A stretch of DNA of 64,000 bases from assembly GCF_902497895.1 (NCBI RefSeq), contig NZ_CABVHQ010000002.1:62001-126000 (forward strand), in the 5' to 3' direction. Positions 37,430 to 45,266 of this stretch are shown here, piece by piece. This DNA is from Pseudomonas fluorescens (GTDB lineage Bacteria > Pseudomonadota > Gammaproteobacteria > Pseudomonadales > Pseudomonadaceae). The position numbers were made by a program, and so were the translations under genes. The stretch's first letter is position 1. Every line of letters begins with the position of its first letter. The notes under the pieces were generated by a model. That model was given only the letters and a program-made list of their open reading frames with translations. It had not been told where the DNA came from and searched no databases.

Positions 37430-39733
37430 TTAACGCGGCACAACCGGCTTGCGCTCAGGCTTCTTGCCTTTGCCCTTGGCGGCGTCCAAGCGCTCCTTGG
37501 CTGCCTGCTTGTTGCGGGCGAACGCCGCGGCCTTGGCTTGTTCACGCTTGTCCCATGGATTGCCGCCATCGCTGGCACGCGGTGGCAGGCCAGTGTGCTG
37601 GGTCAGGATCTTCGTAGTCTTTTCCTGGGCCACTTTATGGCTGCCGGCCGGCGTCGAGTTCTTGCGACGGGCGCTCTGATAGCTGTCGGTCGCCGGCTGA
37701 TGCAGCGGGATCAACTGGTTCTTGCCCGGCCCGATCAGGTCGGCACGGCCCATGCGGGTCAATGCTTCACGCAGCATCGGCCAGCCTTTCGGGTCGTGGT
37801 AGCGCAAGAATGCCTTGTGCAGACGGCGCTGTTCCTCGCTCTTGACGATGGTCACGCTGTCGCTCTTGTAGCTGACCTTGCGCAGCGGGTTCTTGCCCGA
37901 GTGGTACATCGCGGTGGCGGTGGCCATCGGTGACGGGTAGAACGCTTGCACCTGGTCGGCGCGGAAGCCATTGCCCTTGAGCCAGAGGGCCAGGTTCATC
38001 ATGTCTTCGTCGGTAGTGCCCGGATGCGCGGCGATGAAGTACGGAATCAGGTACTGCTCTTTGCCGGCTTCCTTGGTGTACTTCTCGAACATCCGCTTGA
38101 ACTTGTCATAGCTGCCGATGCCCGGCTTCATCATCTGATTGAGCGGACCTTCCTCGGTGTGTTCCGGGGCGATCTTCAGGTAACCGCCGACGTGGTGGGT
38201 CACCAGTTCCTTGACGTACTCCGGCGACTCGACCGCGAGGTCGTAGCGCAGGCCGGAGGCAATCAGGATCTTCTTTATACCCGGGAGTGCACGGGCACTT
38301 CGATAGAGCTGGATCAGCGACGAGTGGTCGGTGTTCAGGTTCGGGCAGATGCCGGGGAATACGCACGAAGGCTTGCGGCATGCGGATTCGATTTCCGGGG
38401 TCTTGCAGGCGATGCGGTACATGTTCGCGGTCGGGCCGCCGAGGTCGGAAATGACCCCGGTAAAGCCTGGGACCTTGTCGCGGATCTCTTCGATTTCGCG
38501 AATGATCGACTCTTCGGAGCGGTTCTGGATGATTCGCCCTTCGTGCTCGGTGATCGAGCAGAAAGTACAGCCACCAAAGCAGCCACGCATGATGTTGATC
38601 GAGAAGCGGATCATCTCGTAGGCAGGAATCTTTTCCTTACCGTACACCGGGTGCGGAACCCGCGTGTAAGGCATGCCGAACACGTAGTCCATTTCTTCGG
38701 TGGTCATCGGGATGGGTGGCGGGTTGAACCAGACGTCCACCTCGCCGTGTTTCTGCACCAGCGCACGGGCGTTGCCCGGGTTGGTTTCCAGGTGCAGCAC
38801 CCGGTTGGCGTGCGCGTAAAGCACGGAGTCACCACGGACTTTTTCCGCCGATGGCAGACGAATCACGGTCTTGTCGCGGGTCATCCGCGGGCTCGCCAGG
38901 ATTTGCACGACCTTGGCTTCCAGCGGATCTTCGACCGGCCCCTTCTCCTGCTCGATGGCGCAGGCCTGGGTGTCTTGCGTATTGACGTACGGGTTGATGA
39001 TCTTGTCGATCTTGCCCGGACGGTCGATGCGCGTGGAGTCGATCTCGTACCAGTCTTTCGGCGTGTCACGACGAATGAACGCGGTGCCGCGAACATCGGT
39101 GATGTCTTCGATCTTGTGACCGTAGGACAGACGCTGGGCGACTTCGACGATCGCGCGCTCGGCGTTGCCGTAGAGCAGGATGTCGGCGCAGGCGTCGATC
39201 AGGATCGAGTTGCGGACCCGGTCCTGCCAGTAATCGTAGTGGGCGATACGGCGCAGCGAAGCCTCGATGCCACCGAGGACGATCGGCACATTCTTGTAGG
39301 CTTCCTTGCAGCGCTGGCTGTAGACCAGGCTCGCGCGATCCGGACGTTTGCCAGCCATGCCACCGGGGGTGTAGGCGTCATCGGAACGGATTTTCTTGTC
39401 GGCGGTGTAGCGGTTGATCATCGAATCCATGTTGCCGGCCGCGACGCCGAAGAACAGGTTCGGTTCGCCGAGCTTCATGAAGTCGTCTTTGGACTGCCAG
39501 TTCGGCTGCGCGATGATACCGACACGGAAACCCTGGGCTTCCAGCAGCCGGCCAATGATCGCCATGCCGAACGATGGATGGTCGACGTAGGCATCACCGG
39601 TGACGATGATGATGTCGCAGGAATCCCAGCCAAGCTGATCCATCTCCTCCCTGCTCATCGGCAGGAATGGCGCTGGACCGAAACATTCGGCCCAGTACTT
39701 GGGATAGTCAAATAACGGCTTGGCTGTTTGCAT
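37430..39733 (-). CDS. YgiQ-family radical SAM protein
   Basis: A 767-residue radical SAM protein of the YgiQ family, with an N-terminal cobalamin-binding-like part ([20 protein letters not shown]) and the cluster motif [15 protein letters not shown] near the middle. The C-terminal third ends in a Lys-rich tail ([12 protein letters not shown]). The family is widely conserved, but its reaction is not established to my knowledge. It is monocistronic, with a strong terminator just after it. Confidence 0.93.
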   Translation of the reverse strand: MQTAKPLFDYPKYWAECFGPAPFLPMSREEMDQLGWDSCDIIIVTGDAYVDHPSFGMAIIGRLLEAQGFRVGIIAQPNWQSKDDFMKLGEPNLFFGVAAGNMDSMINRYTADKKIRSDDAYTPGGMAGKRPDRASLVYSQRCKEAYKNVPIVLGGIEASLRRIAHYDYWQDRVRNSILIDACADILLYGNAERAIVEVAQRLSYGHKIEDITDVRGTAFIRRDTPKDWYEIDSTRIDRPGKIDKIINPYVNTQDTQACAIEQEKGPVEDPLEAKVVQILASPRMTRDKTVIRLPSAEKVRGDSVLYAHANRVLHLETNPGNARALVQKHGEVDVWFNPPPIPMTTEEMDYVFGMPYTRVPHPVYGKEKIPAYEMIRFSINIMRGCFGGCTFCSITEHEGRIIQNRSEESIIREIEEIRDKVPGFTGVISDLGGPTANMYRIACKTPEIESACRKPSCVFPGICPNLNTDHSSLIQLYRSARALPGIKKILIASGLRYDLAVESPEYVKELVTHHVGGYLKIAPEHTEEGPLNQMMKPGIGSYDKFKRMFEKYTKEAGKEQYLIPYFIAAHPGTTDEDMMNLALWLKGNGFRADQVQAFYPSPMATATAMYHSGKNPLRKVSYKSDSVTIVKSEEQRRLHKAFLRYHDPKGWPMLREALTRMGRADLIGPGKNQLIPLHQPATDSYQSARRKNSTPAGSHKVAQEKTTKILTQHTGLPPRASDGGNPWDKREQAKAAAFARNKQAAKERLDAAKGKGKKPERKPVVPR

Positions 39734-40074
39734 GACGATGACCGGTGTTGGTGTAAATAAGGACGCGTTTATTCACTGAGAATTTCGCGGTCGCGGAATA
39801 TAGCACAAAATTTGACCAATTCCGACGGTAATGGTCGGCTTTTACCATCAGGTCTGTCACCCCCCCGCCCGGCCACTCGTTCATCCTCGACCAGCCTCTG
39901 ACCATGGCGGTTGCGCAGGGTCACTGCAGAACCACAGGGTGTGGTTCAGGAATTAATTCAAGAAACAAGTTGTGAAGTATTTGGAGTTTGACCGGGTTGC
40001 AAGGAGGTAATCAATTTGAAAAGGTAGAACATGCCGAGACTTGGTTCTATCTGCATACATTAAAGGAGCAACAC
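39734..40074. promoter_or_regulatory. Gene-free region with a perfect 8-bp inverted repeat
   Basis: This 341-base gap separates the divergent ygiQ and secreted-protein genes. GAACCACA (39929-39936) and TGTGGTTC (39940-39947) form a perfect palindrome with a GGG centre, which could be an operator or a tight hairpin. A strong AGGAGGT at 40002-40008 is followed only by a TTG frame of three codons, so it looks orphaned. No clear promoter could be chosen. Confidence 0.5.
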
Positions 40075-40557
40075 ATGTTCAGGAAATGTTTTTTAACGAT
40101 TGGTTTAATAGCTGTTTCACTATGTAACAGTGCCATGGCTCAATCACCCGATCCTTTGCATATAGTCGGCAATTATAAATGTACAGGTTACGACAGCCAT
40201 GACGGTTACTTCGAAGGTGATCTGACATTCACTCTTGATGAGGCAGCCAGCCATTTCGAGCAAAGCTTTGGTGCCTACCGATTCAAGCTACGAGTTGAGC
40301 TTGATGGAGCACCCGCTACCTACTCCGGCATCGCGGCGGCACAAGGTCAATCGCTATCCATGTATTTTGCCAATGACAGCCAGGAGGCTCCGACTGATCG
40401 CGGGGTTGGCATGGCATTAATTACCCATGATCAAGACACCAACGGAAAATACACAACTACCTTGCACAAATCTTATTATTTGCCCGACTACGAACGTAAT
40501 GCCAAAGATGGCCGTGGTGCCGGTGGGCGCGGGACAGAAACTTGCGTTAAACAATAA
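40075..40557 (+). CDS. Putative secreted protein of unknown function
   Basis: A 160-residue product with a clear signal peptide (MFRKCFLTIGLIAVSLCNSA, cleavage expected after AMA before QSPDP). The mature part is about 138 residues, predicted beta-rich, with two cysteines (NYKCTGY near its start and ETCVKQ at its end) that may form a disulfide. ATG 40075 has AAAGGAG at a good distance; a longer frame from 39988 lacks this. The gene is visibly AT-richer than its neighbours. I do not recognise the family. It stands alone between ygiQ and dnaB and is convergent with dnaB. Confidence 0.75.
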   Translation: MFRKCFLTIGLIAVSLCNSAMAQSPDPLHIVGNYKCTGYDSHDGYFEGDLTFTLDEAASHFEQSFGAYRFKLRVELDGAPATYSGIAAAQGQSLSMYFANDSQEAPTDRGVGMALITHDQDTNGKYTTTLHKSYYLPDYERNAKDGRGAGGRGTETCVKQ

Positions 40558-40574
40558 ACAGTCAATAAACACAT

Positions 40575-40608
40575 CGCTGCCAGCCGATAAACATTCGTGC
40601 CGGCAGCG
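40575..40608. terminator. Possible stem-loop between convergent genes
   Basis: CGCTGCC (40575-40581) and GGCAGCG (40602-40608) pair across a 20-base loop between the secreted-protein gene and dnaB. There is no T-run on either side, so termination is uncertain. Confidence 0.3.
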
Positions 40609-40617
40609 TCATGGACT

Positions 40618-42012
40618 TTATTCGTCGTCGAAATTATAACTACCCGGCGCAAGGTTTTCGAAGCGGGTGTACTTACCGATGAACGCCAGGCGAGTAGTGC
40701 CGATCGGACCGTTCCGCTGCTTGCCGATGATGATCTCGGCAATGCCTTTGTGCTCGGTTTCCGGGTGATACACCTCGTCCCGGTAGACGAACATGATCAC
40801 GTCGGCATCCTGCTCGATCGCTCCGGATTCCCGCAAGTCGGAGTTGATCGGGCGCTTGTTCGGACGCTGCTCCAGGGACCGGTTGAGCTGCGACAGCGCC
40901 ACCACCGGGCAGTTGAATTCCTTGGCCAGGGCTTTCAGCGAGCGGGAGATCTCGGAAATCTCGTTGGTCCGGTTATCGCCGCCGGAGCCGGGGATCTGCA
41001 TCAATTGCAGGTAGTCGATCATGATCAGGCCAACCTCGCCATGCTCACGCACCAGTCGACGGGTTCGCGCGCGCATCTCCGACGGGCTGATGCCGGCGGT
41101 GTCATCGATGAACAGCTTGCGATCGTTGAGCAGATTGACCGCCGAGGTCAGGCGCGGCCAGTCATCGTCTTCAAGGCGACCGGCACGGACCTTGGTCTGA
41201 TCAATCCGACCCAGCGATGACAACATACGCATGATCAGCGATTCGCCTGGCATCTCCAGCGAGTAGACCAATACCGCCTTTTCGCTGCGCAGTACGGCAT
41301 TCTCCACCAGGTTCATGGCAAAGGTGGTCTTACCCATGGACGGACGACCAGCGACGATGATCAAGTCCGATGGCTGCAGGCCGCTGGTCATCCCGTCGAG
41401 ATCGGTGTAACCGGTGGACAGCCCGGTAATTGCGTTGTCGGTGTTGAACAGCGTGTCGATACGGTCGATGGCCTTGGTCAACAGGTCGTTGACGCTGACC
41501 GGACCACCGGTTTTCGGCCGTGCTTCGGCGATCTGGAAGATCTGCCGTTCGGCTTCGTCAAGAATCTCGGCGGCGGAGCGGCCTTCCGGATTGAAGGCGC
41601 TGTCGGCGATTTCGGTGCTGATGCCAATCAGTTGCCGCAAGGTCGCTCGCTCGCGAACGATCTGCGCATAGGCCTTGATGTTGGCGACCGACGGCGTGTT
41701 TTTTGCCAGTTCGCCCAGATAACCGAGGCCACCGACTTGCGAGGTCTGGCCTTCCTTGTCCAATTGCTCGGCAAGGGTCACGACATCGATCGGCGAGTTC
41801 TGATCGGCCAGTTTGGCGATCGCACGGAAGATCAGGCGGTGGTCATGCCGATAAAAATCACCGTCGGAGACTTGATCGAGCACGCGTTCCCAGGCGTTGT
41901 TGTCCAGCATCAGACCACCGAGCACGGCCTGTTCGGCCTCGATGGAATGCGGCGGCACTTTCAGGGCAGCGGTTTGCAGATCGTATTGCTCAGGAGCGGA
42001 GATATCGTTCAT
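40618..42012 (-). CDS. dnaB: Replicative DNA helicase DnaB
   Basis: Hexameric 5'-3' helicase of the replication fork. From ATG 42012 the product is 464 residues, beginning MNDISAPEQYDLQTAALKVP. The N-terminal DnaB domain carries HSIEAEQAVLGGLMLDN; the RecA-like domain has Walker A GRPSMGKTTFAMN and the Walker B-like IDYLQLM, followed by REISEISRSLKALAKEF-type residues of the family. A GTG at 42018 is in frame. It follows rplI after a terminator, the usual order in Pseudomonas. Confidence 0.96.
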   Translation of the reverse strand: MNDISAPEQYDLQTAALKVPPHSIEAEQAVLGGLMLDNNAWERVLDQVSDGDFYRHDHRLIFRAIAKLADQNSPIDVVTLAEQLDKEGQTSQVGGLGYLGELAKNTPSVANIKAYAQIVRERATLRQLIGISTEIADSAFNPEGRSAAEILDEAERQIFQIAEARPKTGGPVSVNDLLTKAIDRIDTLFNTDNAITGLSTGYTDLDGMTSGLQPSDLIIVAGRPSMGKTTFAMNLVENAVLRSEKAVLVYSLEMPGESLIMRMLSSLGRIDQTKVRAGRLEDDDWPRLTSAVNLLNDRKLFIDDTAGISPSEMRARTRRLVREHGEVGLIMIDYLQLMQIPGSGGDNRTNEISEISRSLKALAKEFNCPVVALSQLNRSLEQRPNKRPINSDLRESGAIEQDADVIMFVYRDEVYHPETEHKGIAEIIIGKQRNGPIGTTRLAFIGKYTRFENLAPGSYNFDDE

Positions 42013-42051
42013 GGCCACTTGAAATCAGGGTCTAAAAATCAGGATCAGCAG

Positions 42052-42089
42052 AAAGACAAAGGGCACGACCTGTAAACAGGATCGTGCCC
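42052..42089 (-). terminator. Intrinsic terminator between rplI and dnaB
   Basis: GGGCACGA (42061-42068) pairs with TCGTGCCC (42082-42089), and an inner CCTGT/ACAGG extends the stem with one bulged base. On the minus strand TTTGTCTTT follows. It ends the ribosomal-protein operon 46 bases after rplI. Confidence 0.85.
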
Positions 42090-42134
42090 GATGTTACCGG
42101 CAAGCACCCGAGGGTGCCAACCGACAAGTGCTGC

Positions 42135-42581
42135 TTAAGCTGCTACCACGACAACGCGTACGGTGGCTTCAACTTCGGCGTGCAAGTGCACGGCTACGTC
42201 GAATTCGCCTACGTTGCGGATAGTGCCGTTCGGCAGACGAACTTCGCTTTTTGCAACTTCAACGCCAGAGGCGGTCAGTGCATCAGCGATGTCGTGGGTA
42301 CCGATCGAACCGAACAGCTTGCCTTCGTCACCGGCGGTGGCAGTGATAGTCACTTCCAGCTCAGCCAGTTGGGCAGCGCGGTTTTCAGCCGAAGTTTTAC
42401 GATCTGCTGCGGCTTTTTCCAGGTCAGCGCGACGCTCTTCGAACGCAGCCAGGTTGGCAGCGGTCGCAGCGGTTGCTTTGCCGTAAGGCAGCAGGTAGTT
42501 ACGACCGTAACCAGCCTTAACGTTCACTTTGTCACCCAGGTTGCCCAGGTTGGTGACTTTTTCCAGAAGGATCAGTTGCAT
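42135..42581 (-). CDS. rplI: 50S ribosomal protein L9
   Basis: The 148-residue L9 protein, beginning [20 protein letters not shown], with the family's [13 protein letters not shown] and a long central helix (about residues 40-75). The C-terminal RNA-binding domain ends in [17 protein letters not shown]. It is the last ribosomal gene of the rpsF-rpsR-rplI operon. Confidence 0.98.
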   Translation of the reverse strand: MQLILLEKVTNLGNLGDKVNVKAGYGRNYLLPYGKATAATAANLAAFEERRADLEKAAADRKTSAENRAAQLAELEVTITATAGDEGKLFGSIGTHDIADALTASGVEVAKSEVRLPNGTIRNVGEFDVAVHLHAEVEATVRVVVVAA

Positions 42582-42600
42582 GTGAAAATCCTCTTAACTT

Positions 42601-43494
42601 TTAACCTTCACCGTTCGCGTTATCGGCGTCTTTCGGCGCAGAACGACCGCGAAAATCAATCAGGCTGTCGACAATGGCCAACACCACGAGTAACGGATAG
42701 AGCAGCTGCATAAACAGCAACAGCGTGACGTACAACCCCACCAGCCAGAATCTGGCCAGTCGCTTTTCAGCCACCAGCCCGTGAATCAGGGCCAGCCCGG
42801 CGAATACCAGCGGTACGCTGCACAACGGCGTCAACATGGCCATCTGCGAACCGAAATTCGGTCCCAGAAGCATGCACGCCAGCAGCAACATCGCCGGCCC
42901 CAGCGGGATTCGGATGGTGCGAAACTCGCGACCAAAACCACCCGGGTTGTACAACAACGCCTGCCAGTAACGCCCAACAATCAGGCTCAGCACACTGACG
43001 ATCTGCAACAAGGCCGCGATCAGGCCGGTCAGGATCGGTGCAATCAGTGCAGCCAGACGCGCTCGTTCTTCTACCGAAAACTGCTGGTAGAGATCACCGA
43101 GCGCCAGCGGCAGGATTTTTACCAACTCCTGCGCCAGGCTTTCGATCTGAGGGCGGTAAACCGCACCCAGCACCACTGAAAACACCCACCCCATCGCTAT
43201 GCTGACCAGCAGCACGCGGTTCCAGGATTCACTTGCGCGCAAAACCAACGCAAGGCCCGATGACCCGAGCAACACCATAAGTGCGCGTGGGTCGTCGGAA
43301 TAAAGCCACCAGATCAACGCCGGCAGCATTCCCAGAGCAAGGACGCCAAGGGCGTCCTTCAATCCGCGCCGCAGGAGCACGAAGCTTCCCGCGGCAGCAC
43401 CCAACCAATACAGCATCGGCAATGCGGCACATCCAGCCACTACCAGAGTGGCCTGCATACGACCGCGCATGATGAACTCAGCTAAGGCGCGCAT
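42601..43494 (-). CDS. Polytopic membrane protein between rpsR and rplI (DUF2232-like)
   Basis: A 297-residue inner-membrane protein with seven or eight hydrophobic segments, such as YWLGAAAGSFVLL, LGVLALGMLPALIWWLY and LLLFMQLLYPLLVVLAIVDS. It resembles DUF2232/YybS-type proteins found at this place in Pseudomonas ribosomal operons. It begins 36 bases after rpsR and ends 19 bases before rplI, so it is cotranscribed with ribosomal genes. No function is known to me; the fold suggests an energy-coupling or S-component-like membrane protein only weakly. Confidence 0.85.
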   Translation of the reverse strand: MRALAEFIMRGRMQATLVVAGCAALPMLYWLGAAAGSFVLLRRGLKDALGVLALGMLPALIWWLYSDDPRALMVLLGSSGLALVLRASESWNRVLLVSIAMGWVFSVVLGAVYRPQIESLAQELVKILPLALGDLYQQFSVEERARLAALIAPILTGLIAALLQIVSVLSLIVGRYWQALLYNPGGFGREFRTIRIPLGPAMLLLACMLLGPNFGSQMAMLTPLCSVPLVFAGLALIHGLVAEKRLARFWLVGLYVTLLLFMQLLYPLLVVLAIVDSLIDFRGRSAPKDADNANGEG

Positions 43495-43530
43495 GCATTC
43501 AATCCCTTACTACGTGTCGACTGCCCGGTC

Positions 43531-43761
43531 TCAGCGGCCGTGGCTGTCGGTGTAGGCCAGCAGGGCCAGGAAGCGGGCGCGCTTGATAGCGGTGGCCAGC
43601 TGACGCTGATAACGAGCTTTGGTACCGGTGATGCGGCTTGGAACGATTTTGCCGGTCTCGGATACATATGCTTTCAGGGTGTTGAGATCTTTGTAATCGA
43701 TCTCTTTCACGTCTTCAGCGGTGAAGCGGCAGAATTTACGACGACGGAAGAAACGTGCCAT
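43531..43761 (-). CDS. rpsR: 30S ribosomal protein S18
   Basis: The 76-residue S18 protein, beginning [20 protein letters not shown], with the family's [20 protein letters not shown] and [20 protein letters not shown]. It binds S6 in the 30S platform, and the S6 gene lies 28 bases upstream in the same operon. Confidence 0.99.
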
Positions 43762-43789
43762 GTAATTGGCTCCTCAAAAGGTCCGTGGA

Positions 43790-44215
43790 TTACTCGTCAG
43801 CGTTATCGCTGGCGTCGCTGTTATCGCTGTCATCGCCATCGGCGCTGTCAGAATGCTCAGGACGGTCACGACGCTCACGGCGCTCACTGCGGTTTTCTTC
43901 AGCCTTGAGCATCTCGGATTGGCCGGTAACGGCTTCTTCGCGACGGATGACCAGGTTACGGATCACTGCATCGTTGTAACGGAAGTTGTCTTCCAGCTCA
44001 GCCAGGGCTTTGCCGGTGCACTCAACGTTCAGCATCACGTAGTGAGCCTTGTGAACATTGTTGATTGCGTAGGCCAGTTGACGACGGCCCCAATCTTCCA
44101 GACGGTGGATTTTGCCGCCGTCTTCTTCGATCAGCTTGGTGTAACGCTCTACCATGCCGCCGACTTGCTCGCTTTGATCCGGGTGGACCAAAAAGATGAT
44201 TTCGTAATGACGCAT
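43790..44215 (-). CDS. rpsF: 30S ribosomal protein S6
   Basis: The 141-residue S6 protein, beginning [20 protein letters not shown], with the family's [20 protein letters not shown]. The C-terminal tail (about residues 100-141) is rich in Glu, Asp, Ser and Arg and ends in an acidic repeat-like stretch, as in other gammaproteobacteria where RimK adds glutamates to S6. It is the first gene of the operon with rpsR, a membrane protein and rplI. Confidence 0.98.
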   Translation of the reverse strand: MRHYEIIFLVHPDQSEQVGGMVERYTKLIEEDGGKIHRLEDWGRRQLAYAINNVHKAHYVMLNVECTGKALAELEDNFRYNDAVIRNLVIRREEAVTGQSEMLKAEENRSERRERRDRPEHSDSADGDDSDNSDASDNADE

Positions 44216-44300
44216 GAATGCTCCTTACGGGTTGTAGCCTGCCGCTCAAAAGCGGTCAGACAAGGAGTGAATGACACTTGTGTGTCTTGCCGGAGGGAGG
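44216..44300 (-). promoter_or_regulatory. Leader of the rpsF operon with a stem-loop
   Basis: On the minus strand CCGCT-TTTG-AGCGG (plus 44242-44255) forms a hairpin about 25 bases before the ribosome site AAGGAG, followed by ACCCGTAAGG. Many bacteria control this operon by an S6:S18-binding leader with a bulged CCG; whether this hairpin is that element is inference. Confidence 0.4.
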
Positions 44301-44411
44301 CACATGCGTGCCTGCCATGAAGGCAAGGGGCGCAATTGTAGAGAAGGGGCGAGAGCGACGCAAGGTGATTGGTGATTATTTGAACAATCACCTCGGGTGG
44401 AACGCCGAACA

Positions 44412-44495
44412 CCTGTAGGAGCTGCCGAAGGCTGCGATCTTTTGATCTTCTAAAAAGCAAAATCAAAAGATCGCAGCCTGCGGCAGCTCCTACAG
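44412..44495. repeat. Inverted REP pair (GTAGGAGCTGCCGCAGGCTG family)
   Basis: Copies at about 44413-44442 and, inverted, at about 44465-44495, with GATCTTTTGATC and AATCAAAAGATC at the inner edges. It lies between rlmB and the rpsF promoter region. Confidence 0.8.
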
Positions 44496-44504
44496 AGAGG
44501 CGTG

Positions 44505-45266
44505 TCAGGACTTTTTGGTAGCCGCTTTTACACCGCGCTGACGCAGGGCTTCGAACAGGCAGACACCGGTCGCCACGGAAACGTTGAGACTGCTGACACT
44601 GCCGGCCATTGGCAGGCGCACCAGATAGTCGCAAAGATCGCGAGTCAGGCGACGCATCCCGCTACCCTCCGCGCCCATGATCAGGATGGTCGGACCAGTC
44701 AGGTCTTGCTGATACAGATCCTGCTCAGCCTCGCCCGCCGTACCGACGACCCACAAGCCCCGCTGCTTGAGTTTTTCCAGGGTCCGCGCCAGGTTGGTCA
44801 CAGCCACTAGCGGAATCACTTCCGCCGCGCCGCAGGCCACTTTTCGTACAGTCGGTGTCAGGGTTGCCGACTTGTCTTTCGGCACAATCACAGCCAAAGC
44901 ACCTGCCGCATCCGCCGAGCGCAGGCAAGCGCCGAGGTTGTGCGGGTCGGTAACGCCATCGAGCACCAGGATCAGTGGCGGGCCTTCGGTGCGATCGAGC
45001 AGCTCATCGAGCATCGCCTCGCCCCAGACCTGGCTCGGACTGACGTCCGCGACCACGCCCTGGTGTACACCTTCGACCCAGGCATCCAGCTCACGCTTTT
45101 CAGCCTGACCGACGGCCACCCGGTTTTCGTTGGCCAGTTCAATCAATACCTGGACTCGCGGATCATTACGACCCTCAGCCAGCCAGATCTGCTTGACCCG
45201 CTTCGGGTGATGGCGCAACAACGCTTCTACCGCATGCACGCCGTAGATCTTTTCCAACTGACTCAT
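44505..45266 (-). CDS. rlmB: 23S rRNA (guanosine-2'-O-)-methyltransferase RlmB
   Basis: SpoU/TrmH-family methyltransferase that makes Gm2251 in the 23S rRNA peptidyl-transferase loop. The 253-residue product has the N-terminal SpoU substrate-binding domain (YGVHAVEALLRHHPKRVKQI) and the knotted SAM-binding domain: DPHNLGACLRSADAAGA, MGAEGSGMRRL and PMAGSVSSLNVSVATG. The ATG overlaps the rnr stop by four bases, so the two RNA genes are coupled. Confidence 0.95.
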   Translation of the reverse strand: MSQLEKIYGVHAVEALLRHHPKRVKQIWLAEGRNDPRVQVLIELANENRVAVGQAEKRELDAWVEGVHQGVVADVSPSQVWGEAMLDELLDRTEGPPLILVLDGVTDPHNLGACLRSADAAGALAVIVPKDKSATLTPTVRKVACGAAEVIPLVAVTNLARTLEKLKQRGLWVVGTAGEAEQDLYQQDLTGPTILIMGAEGSGMRRLTRDLCDYLVRLPMAGSVSSLNVSVATGVCLFEALRQRGVKAATKKS

